A DNA stretch of 64,000 nt from Climacium dendroides. Its lineage: Eukaryota > Streptophyta > Bryopsida > Hypnales > Climaciaceae. Location of the stretch: contig OX467083.1 of NCBI GenBank assembly GCA_950106755.1, positions 21,199,029 to 21,263,028 on the forward strand. Direction: 5' to 3'. Position 1 is the first letter of the stretch. Every line of letters begins with the position of its first letter. Position numbers and translations under genes: made by a program. The notes beneath the pieces were generated by a model. It saw only the letters and a list, made by a program, of their open reading frames with translations, made no database searches and had not been told where the DNA came from. This document shows positions 1 to 12,000 of this stretch, piece by piece.

Positions 1-324
1 GACTACTTCATTATATTGTAGTAAAAAAATGGGAGGTTTTGACAATGCAGATTACTAGATTATAGGATTAAAAGGCAATTGGATATATTGGGCGGGAAGC
101 CATGCAAAAAGGTTCTATTCTTAACTCATTACGAATCACCGACATTGGATAAGTTTATCACATCCTATGTCCTCTAAACACCCACATTCCTTTTGTGCAT
201 CAAGATGTTCACCTACTCCATGCAATATAATTATTGAAGGAAATTTAGAATCAAATTCAAAGGAATCAAATATTTGGCAACCACCCTACATATCTCTGAC
301 AGCTTCAAAAGCCACTTATTTTAT

Positions 325-970
325 ATGTCTAGAAGGAAGAAGACAAGCTCTTTATACAAGAAAGGCGGTAGGAGGTAAAACAACTCATGTGGGATATGTG
401 AATTAGAATTAGTATGAGTTTAATTGCTCATAGTCATAGTTAAGTCAAATCAAATCAAGAATTGTGTTTAAAGCATAATTTCAGACCTCATTTTTCCATA
501 GTAAAATAACTTTTTTCAAAAAACTTTGAACTAAGAAAAGTTGAAAAATCAAGATAAATTTCATCTCCAAAAATCCGTTTGAGATTTTAAGTTTTCAATC
601 AAAAGTTATGGACAAATTTCAGAAATAGGTTGGAAGGGACATTTTCTTTGACATTTTCAAACATCCTCTCTGAAATTTGTCCATAACTTTGTTTTGGAGT
701 CTCTAAATCTAAAACGGATTTTTGGAGATGAAAATGAGGTTGGTTTTCCACATTAACTTAGTTTGAAGTTTTTTGAAAAAAATTATTCTACTATGTTTAA
801 ATGAGGTTTGAAAATCTACTTCAAACATAATTCCTACGTTTCACATAATTAGTATGAACGGTGAAGCTCCTACCAATCCTAATTTACATATCCCACATGG
901 ATTGTTTTACCTCCTACCACCCCTCTTGTATAAAGAGCTTGTGTTCTCCACCCATTCAAGCATCAAATAA
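325..970. repeat. Large foldback (inverted-repeat) element
   Basis: Two arms of about 290 bases face each other with almost no spacer, around 325-645 and 650-970. Shared blocks in opposite orientation include AGCTCTTTATACAAG, GGTAGGAGGTAAAACAA, CATGTGGGATATGT, TCTCCAAAAATCCGTTT and TTATGGACAAATTTCAGA. The arms differ at many positions, so this is an old element. A transcript would fold into a long imperfect hairpin. No protein is encoded; the 79-codon frame at 167-406 looks fortuitous. It could be a foldback transposon or a MITE dimer. No clear target duplication was found. Confidence 0.8.
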
Positions 971-999
971 TTTGATTTTTGATTGGTATCTGTGCGAGG

Positions 1000-1830
1000 A
1001 AGTTGTCAAAGGTTTTGATATTCATTGTATTTAAATGCCTCATGACAGTTGAAATTCCCATCACTAATGATTATCTCATGGCAACTGAAGTCTGCCAAGT
1101 GTTGAAAGGAGGCGGTTAGAATATCTTTTGGGGACACCCAATCCTCGACCACATTCATTTGTTTCCCAAACGCCACATTCTTTGTTTCTTCTTCTTTCTT
1201 TTTTTTTCTTTTTTCCTTTTTTTTCCTTTCCTTTCCTTCTCTTTTCCTCTTCTTTCCACCGGCTCCCGTTTTGAACAAGCCGCCGGTATCATCCCCGGTC
1301 CCTCCTTGGAATTGGGAAGGTCTCCTCCTCTTCTCCCGGAGTCCCGGCCACTTGACCCCGGCAACAGCAGTCGGTCTCGTGAGCTGATTCCGAGGGCCTG
1401 CTAGCATGGGCCTCGAATGATGGCGCTCGCCTGGGACCCCTCGACGCCCCTTGTCTTCGTCGTCGTCGCCATGGTACGCGCCTGCCTGCGTGCCTGCGTG
1501 CCTGCGAGCCTGCCTGCCTGCGCATTGGGTCGCGTTCCCACGAATCCGCGGCGAGGCTTTTCCCCTGGCAAGCCTTCGCAGTGTCAGTGCTGGTGTGCTG
1601 TGGCCGTGCATCCGACCCACCCACCGTGGGTGCGCACTGACCCACACGCAGTGCATCACAAATTTGTCCTGCTCACCACCACAAGGCTTCCGCGGCTCCA
1701 CCCGCCCGCCCGCCCGGCGGTCTCAGCTGGAAGTCCTGGGGAGCCGGGAGAGGCCGGGCTCCAGCAGCAGCAGCTGGGGATCTGCCAGTCAGTGAGAAAG
1801 AGAGAATAAGTTGTTGAAGAAGTTCTCAAC
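1000..1830. other. GC-rich island without a recognised gene
   Basis: This stretch is far more GC-rich than the DNA on either side. It contains a CCTGC/GTGCCTGC simple repeat near 1480-1530 and CCCGCC runs near 1700. Long open frames exist on both strands (for example 231 codons on the minus strand at 1006-1701), but all are low-complexity Arg/Pro/Ser-rich, mutually overlapping and resemble no family known to me. It may be a captured promoter or first exon, or a fragment of a GC-rich element. Confidence 0.5.
1178..1257. repeat. Polypyrimidine tract
   Basis: About 80 bases of almost uninterrupted T and C on the plus strand, at the AT-rich edge of the GC-rich island. The minus strand is therefore polypurine and produces a lysine/arginine-rich pseudo-translation, which is not evidence of a protein. 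Confidence 0.85.
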
Positions 1831-1897
1831 CCATAAAGGACACGGAGGACGTTTTCTGGAGTATGTCTTCTAATGAGTGCTTTTCCATTCTTCTTAA

Positions 1898-2144
1898 CCC
1901 TTCAACGTCGAGGCGGACTTGTTTTGCATCTAATGAACGACAAAGAATCTCTCCATGCAGGACATAAGTGCAACTATTCATCTGCCAAATTTTGTGGGGA
2001 TAGGGAGAGTCCTCTACAATAGCTTGTCTCCCAATGAGTGTTTTTTCAATTTTCTAAGCCAACAATTCACACGATACCCAAACAAATGATTTCCATGGTG
2101 ATTGGCTCGTTGATTTCCACAATGACCGGCTCATTGTTTAAGGG
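1898..2144 (+). mobile_element. Short TTAA-flanked MITE, copy A
   Basis: A 247-base element bounded by TTAA at 1894-1897 and 2145-2148. It begins CCCTTCAACGTCGAGGCGG and ends TTGTTTAAGGG. Its body, with the blocks GGACATAAGTGCAACTATTC and CCAATGAGTG, recurs at 2149-2376 (inverted), 2510-2706 and 57304-57523. It has no coding capacity. TTAA target sites with CCC/GGG termini match the piggyBac superfamily as known from animals and protists; the assignment is by pattern only. Confidence 0.8.
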
Positions 2145-2148
2145 TTAA

Positions 2149-2376
2149 CCCTTAAACAATGGATTAGTGATTGTGGAAATCATCCATTTTGATCTCCTAG
2201 GGCTTGGGAATCATTGGTCTAAAAAAATCCCAAAGCACTTATTGGAAGTCAAAATATTGTAGAAGGTTTCTCTATTTCACACAAAATTTCAAGGATGAAT
2301 AGTTGTATTTCTATCCTACACTAAAAGATTCTCTATCATCTATTGGTCATCAAATGTCCGCCTCGACATTTAAGGG
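2149..2376 (-). mobile_element. Short TTAA-flanked MITE, copy B (inverted)
   Basis: A 228-base element between TTAA at 2145-2148 (shared with copy A) and TTAA at 2377-2380. Its right end, read on the minus strand, gives CCCTTAAATGTCGAGGCGGA and then ACAACTATTCATCC, the same order as the left part of copy A. A and B therefore lie tail to tail around one TTAA, forming the palindrome AAGGGTTAACCCTT. Confidence 0.8.
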
Positions 2377-2381
2377 TTAAG

Positions 2382-3360
2382 GTAGAATTATCTCCTATTT
2401 TTTACAAATGAATGGCTCTATGTGCACAAAATAGGGTGACCTATTTTTGTGAATGAATTGGAGGGTAGGAGAATATGTGAATAAATTCAAGTTGAAGTAC
2501 CAATAGCTGATTAGTTATCGACACCTCAACTGTCTTCTCCATGTAGGACAAAAGTGCAATTATTCATCCTCCAAATTTTGTATGAAAAGGGAAGGACTTC
2601 TATAGTAGTTTGTCTTCCAATGAGTGCTTTTTCATATTTTTAAGTCAACGATTCACATGGTACCCAAACAAATGATTTCCACAATGATCAACTCGTCCTT
2701 TAAGGGTTAAGTAATTTTGGAGCAGCCCATGCGCAATATGAGGTAGTAGAAATTTTTCCCATGTAGGAAATAGGAAACATAGAGATAGCAAAATTATCAA
2801 AATTTTATTTCCAAAATTGAAACTATTGTGAATTTTGGGAGCCAAAAAGTGCACTTCATTGGTAACCAATGTCTAGAGTCTTCCAATTCCAATCATTCAA
2901 GAACTACTTTGCCACTCACTACTTTCTACTTTCTTACTCACTACTTTGGGACATGTGTCACAACCTTATTAATCCCAACAAAAAAACATTCAAAACTTCA
3001 GTTAGAAGTCTATTCCAACCTTGCTTGGAAGTATTGCATTGCTATTGGTTGAGTACTGGGCATGGTTGACAATTGGTATCTTAACTTTGGTGAAAGAGAA
3101 TCAATTGAAGAAGTTATGAAGGTAAAATTATCACATGTTTTCAACAAATGAATTGTTCCATTTGTGCAAGATAGGGCGATTATTTTTATGAATAAATTGG
3201 AGGGTAGGAGAATATGTGAATAAGTTCAGTGAGAGAAAATCAATTAAAGAAGTTATTAAGGTATAATTATCACTTCTTGCTAACAAATAAATCATGTCTC
3301 TGTTTGCGCAAGATAGGATGAACTGTTTTGTGAATAAATAAAGCTAGGGGAATACAAATG
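2382..3360. repeat. Direct repeats and a dispersed repeat copy
   Basis: A segment of about 120 bases containing AAATTGGAGGGTAGGAGAAT and a GATAGGG motif occurs at 2382-2495, 3100-3227 and, more diverged, 3228-3360. Between them, 2745-3060 is similar to 60430-60710, sharing AATTCCAATCATTCAAGAAC and CTCACTACTT blocks. The pattern suggests remnants of a larger AT-rich transposable element interrupted by MITE copy C. Confidence 0.6.
2510..2706 (+). mobile_element. Short TTAA MITE, copy C, left end lost
   Basis: This copy shares the blocks GTAGGACAAAAGTGCAA, TTATTCATCC, CCAATGAGTGC and CAAATGATTTCCA with copy A and ends TCCTTTAAGGG followed by TTAA at 2707-2710. No CCC terminus with TTAA is recognisable on its left side, so it is truncated or decayed there. 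Confidence 0.65.
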
Positions 3361-6230
3361 TCACATGGTTTAGCTAAGATATAAGTACCTATTTCCACCC
3401 CATGATGGCTTCATAAGGCGACCTATTGTTGACAACAATTGGATGCATTATTCATTGAAAAGAATTTTTGTTTATTCCTTGTCGTCCACTCATCTCTCTT
3501 TCCTCCTTGTTTAGGGAGAAGTGTCAAAACTAACTACAATAGGTGAGTCTATGAGACCGGAATGGGTCCAAATGAAAAATTCATATTTATATTGAATAAA
3601 ATATTCATTCTTGGAAAAAAAATCGTTTTTAAAATTTACATTCTTCCTCATCCTTATGTTTGCACACATTGAGCTCAATATCTCAACAAATTTCCCATAT
3701 CCTATAGGTTGAAATGCTTGGCTTATTGGAAATAGGTACCTCTATCATACTACTTCATTGTTTTTTGACGAATCACATTAAAAGTTTCTATTGTAGTTTG
3801 TAAGTGTTCCATTACCATCATCCAAGACCATTTATTGTGGTTACTAAGTCAACCTAATGTAGCCCAAATCTCATTCATTGAAAAAAAGTCGTCATGGATT
3901 GATGCAAAGACTTTAATGGGTTAGTCCCTAGGTATTTGTGATGGGTCTTTTGCTTTTCATAGTTTGGTTTATCTTAACCCTTAACTCCAAGGTAGAGGGA
4001 GACTAGCTAATTCTAGAACTAAGCTTGATTCAACAATACTTGTCTTTTTCAATTTGGATCATATTGCACCTCCTACTTGATTCAAAAGCTATAAAATGGT
4101 CATGTATACTATGTATATTATATTGTATTTGACCATGATAAATTTTAAATGTTAAAATGGCATCCAAGTGAAAGATGTTGATTGTTGAACTGTCAATCTA
4201 ATGGCGTATGTTTTGCCTTTATTCATATTTCATAATATTTCATATTATTTCATATTTCACATTCTAAATGTTAAATATGGTACCATATGTATGGTTCCCC
4301 ACGGACCTTTAAGGATCTTCCTCTAATGACCCCAAGGCATTTTGGACAAAATTTAGATGCACTACAAAATATGACTATTATCATATAAATTTTTTTTGAA
4401 GTTTCTTCAAAAGAAATTATGTTATGCATCATCAATAGAAATATCATATACAACTAAGCTTGAAAAAATAATTTAATTTTTCTTTAAATCAATTTCAAAA
4501 GCATTTCACTTTGACAACTTATTAGAAATACAATATACTAGGACAAAGCTTGTAAGAAACAATAACACCTTAAAATTTCATCAAGCTATAAGAAATCATT
4601 TAAATGATGTTTGGAGTTCATTAGAGTTTAGCAAGAATGAATGATCAAAAAAATTGTGCATGTGATAAAATAATGGATGAAATTGTGATATAATTTGAAT
4701 TTAATATGAGAGACATTTTGAGTATGTAATTTTTACTACATTAATGGCTAGACATTCAAATTTTGAACAACGGATGATGCAAATACAATCCAAGTATAAA
4801 AAATGAGTTTTTTTATCCATCATTTTTTTGAAGATTCTTGTGTAACTAGTTCATTCACATTTGCAAGGTATAAATTTGGAAGAATTTGTTTTGCAAATAT
4901 TTTATAATTCAAAGGATATTGGTAGGTTTGGCTTAAATAAATAATTTTTTCAACTCAAAAGATTATCTCTTCAAAAATAACTTGAATTAAAAATGTAAAA
5001 CTAAACTCTTTCAAAAATCACCATGATTAGAACCTAACATGTCAAACATACAAAAAAAAATTCTTGTGAAAATCATAATTATGAAATCTACATTTGTGTT
5101 AGCTCATGACTTGAAGATTCATTCATTGCTTTTCATTTCTTTGTAAAGTCTAGTGAAGAGGGTACCTCCAAATGTGCCATTCACCCAAAATTGCCATCAC
5201 CACTCTTTGCACATCTCCAAAATCCATATGTACCTATGTGGAATAAACAATTATAGAACATCTACCACAATAACTTTGACCCTTCCTAATTTTTTGCATA
5301 CAATATTCAGATGTTGCATTCTATGGTGCATTGGAATCTCCTTCCACTTGTCAACAAGAAAATCAATGAAAATGTGTCCAGTCTAATAATAATAACTAGG
5401 CACAATAGCAAAAAGTGGTGGTTATAGGAAAAACTATTGCTCAAATCTCGAGTCAAATCTACTAGTCCGTCCTTTCATGGTTAATTGACTTAAAATAAGC
5501 ATTTCTTCTACTCATTTGGAAAATAGCCATTTAAGTTTCAACTATTTTAAAACATACAAAGAGGCTCATCTAATATATTAAGCACACAGTGTGTCATGAC
5601 CCCTCTCATAAAATTCATCACATTTTCATCTAAGAGAATTATCATCCAATTATTTCATCCTATGTTCACGGTGAAAATCTAAAGCCACATAATATACTTC
5701 CTCAAATTTGAGTGCAACAATGCGTTGCAATTTGAAGTTACTAGTACCATTATAAACATCACATTAAAAGAGATTTGAGGCCTTGAGAAGGCTATTTTAG
5801 GCCTATTCTCCAAGCTAAGAACGCATCAAAATATTAAAATATTAATTTTTTTCAAAATATTAATAATTAATTAATATTATTTTGAAGTGACATGATTCTT
5901 AGTCACGTTAAACTATTAATTTGACAGAGTTCCCAGAGTTCCCTCACTACTAAAAAATACATGTTTTATGATTGCAAAATATAACTGCAATGAATAAAAA
6001 AATCTCAAAGTATGACTTACACCAAAATCACTATAGATGATTCCGAACATAACTAAGTCCAATCACTACCAACGAGTCGTATTGCACATTAGTCATATAA
6101 ATAGTCATATATGTTGGGGAGTATAATTAGCCATATTTAGCCATTTTTTGCCAATCTGGTGTATATGTTGACTATTCTTTGGGGCTTGATTTTTTCTTGA
6201 GCTACTCGGAAAGAAGGAAAAAAAGCCTAT
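3361..6230. other. AT-rich DNA without a gene
   Basis: Only short chance frames are present. One isolated TTAACCCTTAACTCC terminus (TTAA at 3974-3977) looks like the left end of a TTAA-type element, but no matching right end was found before 6.6 kb. A CACTACTAAAAAATAC string at about 5944 resembles a CACTA-type end, but its partner is missing. Confidence 0.5.
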
Positions 6231-6497
6231 GTGGCATATGACTCTATGTAGTCATATTTTTGGCTAACGTGGAATATGACTGCAGCGAGTCATATTTTAG
6301 CTGACATAGCATATAATTTTGTACAATTATATTTTTTGTTGATGTAGAATATGTCTCTTGTAAGTTATATTTTCTGCTAATGTGGAAAATGACTCTTTTG
6401 AGTAATATTTTTGAATGATGTGGAATATGATTATCGTGAGTCATTTTTTTTTTACTGATGTGAAATATGACTTTTGTGAGTTATATTTATGGATGAT
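6231..6497. repeat. Tandem array of hairpin-forming 38-base units
   Basis: Seven imperfect units of about 36-40 bases each begin GTGGAATATGACT or a variant and carry an AGTCATATTTT half a few bases later, ending near a TGATGT block. Each unit is itself an inverted repeat (ATATGACT...AGTCATAT), so the array is a row of short stem-loops. Related ATAGTCATAT motifs occur just upstream at 6090-6110. No protein is encoded. It may be the subterminal repeat region of a DNA transposon. Confidence 0.75.
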
Positions 6498-6661
6498 GTG
6501 ATAGTTCACATGGATGTGATTGGTAATTTATAATTGATTGCAATCATATTTTTAAAAGTGCAAAGCCACTTTTTGGTGTATATAACTCAAGATATAACTA
6601 TGAACATTATATGACTAGCAAGTTATATCTTTGTCAATATATATTATAAAATATAACTTAA

Positions 6662-7573
6662 CCCCTAAAGCCGTAAGGATGTTTTATGTCAAAAACTACT
6701 TAGAACTACTACTTTTGCTGCGTTCACCTAAAAAACCCAAAAAAATATGTTTTTTTTTCAAAATCCAACCAAAGGATCTTGTACTTAATTTGTTTGAAAA
6801 CATGTGGTAAAAATTTCATCAAATTTGACTGCATAGATTGCAAGATACTTGCATCCAAAACACAGAAAACAAGTGTTTTTGCAACTTATTTGACTAGATT
6901 TTTTGGCTTTGAATTGTTTTAACTAAAAATTTTTACACTATTAATTTTGATTTTCTAAGTTTTTATGCTAAATAGTTGAGTTGAAAATCTAAGTAAAAAA
7001 ATTCAACAAAAGATCACTAAATTTTCACTCAATAAAAATTGTTAAGTAGAAGTAGGTTAAAGATTGAAGGAAAAACTAAATCATTAATAGCTTTAAGATG
7101 GAATTGACATATGATAATCCCAACGGTGAGATTGTTTTAGAAAGAAAACCTAACCTTGCCTAAAAATATGTCTTGAAAAATTGTAAAAATTGCATTTACA
7201 AATGAATCCTGTAAGTTGTTTTTTCAAGAAAATGCTTAGATTGCCCAAAAAACTAAGATTGTCCATAACTTTCTCATAATTAGTCCAAATGGAATGAATC
7301 AAAGCTTCAAATGTCGACAAAAATATAAGATTTAAGGAAATGTTTTTTGACTTTCTCTGATTTTTTTGTATTGCCCAGTGACTTTTGTTTTTGGCTTATT
7401 GTGCCATAACTTTTTCTCCTGGACACTGATTGAAACAAAAATTATATATTCACAAAGCTCTTGACAAATTCCACAACTTCAAAAAATCTTAAAAGCATTC
7501 ACTACAAATTGAGACAATAGGAACCTACCTGGATCCAAATTGTCTCCCAAAGGGACAAACGGTCCTTTAGGGG
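6662..7573 (+). mobile_element. 0.9-kb TTAA-flanked element, copy E (intact)
   Basis: A 912-base element flanked by TTAA at 6658-6661 and 7574-7577. The left end is CCCCTAAAGCCGTAAGG and the right end is GGTCCTTTAGGGG, giving a short inverted terminus CCCCTAAAG. Internal blocks such as ATAGATTGCAAGATA, CCATAACTTTCTCATAA and TTGTCTCAATTTG recur in copies F, G and H at 57.9-60.4 kb. No open frame of useful size exists, so it is non-autonomous. Termini and target site fit piggyBac-like elements. Confidence 0.8.
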
Positions 7574-7577
7574 TTAA

Positions 7578-9097
7578 GCAAGTGATTCTCCTGATGATTG
7601 AAAGTCACATGTAAGTGGTTTGTAATTAGAGTAATTAAGGTTTAAAAAAGCTTGAATTACAAACTACAATCACATTTTCCATGCATTTTAAATGGATATG
7701 ATACGTTGCAATTATACATTAAGATAATCAAATAGTTGAATAAAAGACTTTATATGGTTAAAAACAAATATATATATGATTTGAAAGATATACAAGAGAC
7801 AATCATGCAAGAAAAAATGTGACTTTTTTAATGACATTTATTAGTCACCAATACATATATATACATGGTACCTATATATATGGAGTATAACATTCTTCAA
7901 GGCTTGTTGATACAATGTCAATTTAGAGTTATTTAATATGGTATCATGCCAACAATTAAAAGAAATCAAGGAAAAAAAACTTTCAAATGTTGTATATACT
8001 TGTAAACTAATTTGGATTTGAAAACAAATTAAAAACCCAAACCTCTAAATCTAAACAACTATACTATTCATTCTATTTAGTATGGTTCATACTAAATAGA
8101 TACCATCATAGTGTTTGAAATACTTCCATTCAGTGTTGCTCCATTGATCCATACTATCCAGTAATTGAATTTTTATTATTTTGTTATTTTACTATTTTAT
8201 TATTTCAAATTTTTACTTTGAATAGTGTTACAATTAATTACTTGTTTATTATGTGGTTTCGCCATTTATGGTGTTTGCAATGTATGGGTTTGCAAACTTA
8301 GGGTGAAGTGCAATCTACAATAATTGATCAATTTAGTTTGGCCCCATTTTTATAGGTTCACAGTAACACTATTTGAGAAGCAACACTAAATAGAATGAGC
8401 AGTGTCTATGGTCCTTGATAGGAGTAATGAATCCTTGTCCTTTTCATCCATGATTACTACACTAGAAAGCAACAACGAATTGTCCCTGTAGCACTGACTT
8501 CCACACATGAAGCTTCCATTAAAGCAAAGCCCCTGTCCTCTACTTCAGCCCAGAGCCAACAAAGTTGAAACAAGTCATGTCTTGCCGGAGACAGAATGTT
8601 CCCATTACACCCAACTTGGGCGTTTCAAACACGGATACCGGACAACTTGGGTGGACTCCCTGGCTGGAACACGGCATGATTTCCAGTACATTGATTCATC
8701 ATTCTTGTGAGGACGCAAAATTACTTTATCCACCAACACATGCATTAAAAAAAAAGTAGTGCACGGTCATAAGATTTCAAACTAAACATAGAGAAAATCC
8801 GGGAAAACTACAGTCACATTAAGAAATAGCAGTGTAGTCAGTGTAGTCACCACAAGACTCCAAGATAAAAAATCTCCAACAAAAATTATTTCTGAATGCA
8901 AAATAAATCACATGTAGAGAACATCGAAACTCCGCCGGTGCTAAACTTAAACTAGTTCCTAAAGAACAGAAACGTACTCTCAGTTCTCGATAAGCCCAAA
9001 AGGCCTGTGAATATGGGTGAAGCGAGGAGGACAATCAATTAGGCAACTAATATAATTTCTGGCTATCTGGCCCACGATCGGGTGCTCAACAAACACA
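7578..9097. other. Intergenic DNA and downstream region of the AP-4 gene
   Basis: There is no convincing coding region. A CATTCTATTTAGT motif at about 8069 and its inverse near 8384-8396 could bound a small decayed MITE, and TCTATTTAGTATG is itself palindromic there. From about 8450 the composition rises towards genic values, consistent with 3' untranslated sequence of the minus-strand AP-4 gene. I did not find a clear AATAAA signal for it. Confidence 0.4.
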
Positions 9098-12000
9098 CTA
9101 CCCAAACAGGTCCTGGAATAAGGCAGGATTGGTGCCGGTAGGAGTGACGCCAACTTGCCGGGTGGTAGCATCCTTCTGCAGAGAGTCTTGCACGGAAGGT
9201 CCCTTCCTGTCCGCCAAAACAGGCGCAGCGGATGAACGCGACTCCTCCAGCCCGGCCAGGGGGCTGCTGGCGGGAAACTCATTCAAGTCCAGGAGGCCTG
9301 TCTGCGGCCTAGCACTCACAGACTCCATCCCAGAACTGCTGGTAAGTCCTAAAGACATGAGGTCAGAATCGTTTCGGGATGACACAGGGACGGCGGTGCT
9401 CTCATACAAAGACATGAAATCGAGACTACTCGTTGGGGGGGCTGCTGCTGGCGTGGACAACGGAGCGCCTGTCGAGGAGGGCCCATCAAGTAAACCTTCC
9501 AACTCTTGGAATGGGTCATACGAAGGCTTCGCAACGGGAGTCGAGAAGGTATCACCCTCACCCATGTCCATCAGGTCCATAAGAGGAGCGGAGGCCGGCT
9601 TCGGCACAGCTGCACGTGGAATCTGGTCTTTCACAGCCCTGGAGGAGGCGCCCTTCTCACCACCTCGAACATGGGCTGCTGCTGGCTTCGATCCCTTCAC
9701 TCCATTCACAGGCTTCTGGCCCGAAGAACCTCCAAACAAGGAGGCTGCCAATCGCTGCTTCTCAGCGGGGATCTCTGGCTGCGCCGGGGGGTTCTCCACG
9801 TTGCGGGGAACATACATCGGCACTGCTCAACAACATTTCCACACATAAAGAATCCATCAGCAACACCAGATGAAGTAAGCCGACTACGGAAGACACACAC
9901 ATCAATGGAAAACGACAAAACAAAAATCGACAAGTCCAGTTAGGAGTAACAACGTATAGGACAGGGGTCAGTTTGGCGAAATCACTCAGGATGCACACAG
10001 GTCACTCAATCCTCGAGCCGAAAATTCTCTCACCTCAAAGCTGTTCTAAGAAACCTACCAACGTTAAACCCGACCATTTAGAACACCATCCAAGCCACTT
10101 TCAAACGTAAATCCTGACAAGTGGAACACGACCGAGTCTCCAACAACAACTCGGAGGGCTGGCTTCTCTAAAAAAGGGACTTTCGCGTACGAACACCAAG
10201 GACTCGAACGCAAAACAAAGATACAAACATGGCAGGGAAAACGGTGTTCAGTTCCAGCACAAAAAAACCGGACCTGCTGAAGTACTTTCCCTGGTTGAGC
10301 TGGCTCTCTCAGAGACACCACTACCACCTCTTTCTCCCTCTTCGTCGAAACTGGGGGTGGCCACAGGAGCAGGCTGAGACGAAGCGGACGGACGGCCCCA
10401 TTTCCTCTGCACTCCATCCAATCGAAGCCTCGAAACTTCAGGGCCCAGTAAATCCACCTGGGAACTATCAGCTGCTAACTGGTTTCGGAGACTTCGAGGC
10501 GATTCCGCTTTCGCCTCCTGGAAGTCGGGAAGAAGGGAAGGAGGAGCAGCTGCAGGAACGGGGACTGTCGGTGTTTCGTAAGCTTCGAAACGCAGGGCAT
10601 GGGACGGCTCCTGCTGGCTGTGGCTAGTACTCGCAAAGGAACTCATGCCACTGCTCATCTCAAGACGCTCGTTCTCGTGGAAGTACGGACGGGCCCCATT
10701 AGCCAGAGCGGAGTCGACAAACCCTTGTAAAAAGGGTAACTCCTTGTCAATCTGCACATTCCAACAGAAAAACGGGAAGGCTCGATATTCAGGCGCCGAA
10801 ACAAGACGCACCGCACTACATACACTAGTCGCCACGGTCAGAAGGACACAGCCAAAGCAATGAGCAGACGACATAGGACTCGAGACGAAAGGATAATTCT
10901 GGAAGAGAGGGACTTAACCAGTCGGAAAGAAAAAGACATCAAGAGTAATAAGCAATGAACAATCCAGAGCAAAAGAAGTGAGGACCAAAGACATCGCAGT
11001 TGGTAACCACAGCCTCATTTGAAAATATACTTCATGACATAAGGGAGAGGGAGCTGATTCTAAGCTCTGACAAACCCGAACACCAGATGTCGCATCATGC
11101 TATCCCAATCTTTCAGAAAACAGTCGACCGCTGAAAAAACGAAAACCGCAAAGAGAGATTCCTAGGCTTGAGTCACTCCTATGGTAGCTTTCTTTGGTTC
11201 ATTTCGTTCGTTTTCTTGCACCAACAAATCCCATAATCTCCAAAAACTCCGGAGAGTCTTATTTTCACCCACTGGGATTAGATGTTCCGCCATACGATCA
11301 AGGGAATTGGGCATCATAAAAGCGGTCTCTCAAGGGCTAGAGAGAAAAACAATCTGCATACCTCGATTTCTTCGCCACTCCCATTCACAGGCAGCACCTT
11401 CTGCACAATATCTCGACCAAGGCCCAAAAACACTTGAAACTCATAAGCTCGTTGTTGGAGGTCGGTGGAGTGGGATGATAACAGACCATCCACGAATGAA
11501 AGACACTGCAAAGCAAAGGAGGACAAACCATCGTCAGAGTCGACTCAGAACGCCTGACAAGGATTGTCGGTGATTCACAGCGGTTGGGAAGCACAACATG
11601 GACTGCTCCGAAGCCATGCGGAAAGGCCTCAAACGACCCACACAGGAGAAGACGTTTCCATCAAAGGACACACTCAAAAGATTTCTAAGGTGTAGCAGGA
11701 GATATTCTCTCGTCAGATAAAGAACCAGAGGCATTGCCACAGGACGGCATACAAGTGGTACGATTCACACATGAAATCGACACAGGGCGGACGACACCAT
11801 TCGCTGCAATCTAGAAAACTTGATGCAGATTGGGCACTCACACCCTAGAAACTTTAGCACCTACAACTGGACAGCGATACCCTCAGCAACTTCAGTAAGA
11901 AAACGCAGCAGAAAGATGGAGAAGGCACCTCAGGGATTAGATGAACTGGTCTGCCTGCAACGATCTCAAAAGCGCAGACCTTGGTGATGGCTGTGATTGC

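Noticed and set aside
1006..1701. 231-codon minus-strand frame in the GC-rich island
   Set aside because: It is low-complexity, Lys/Arg-rich from a polypurine tract, overlaps equally long frames on the other strand and resembles no protein.
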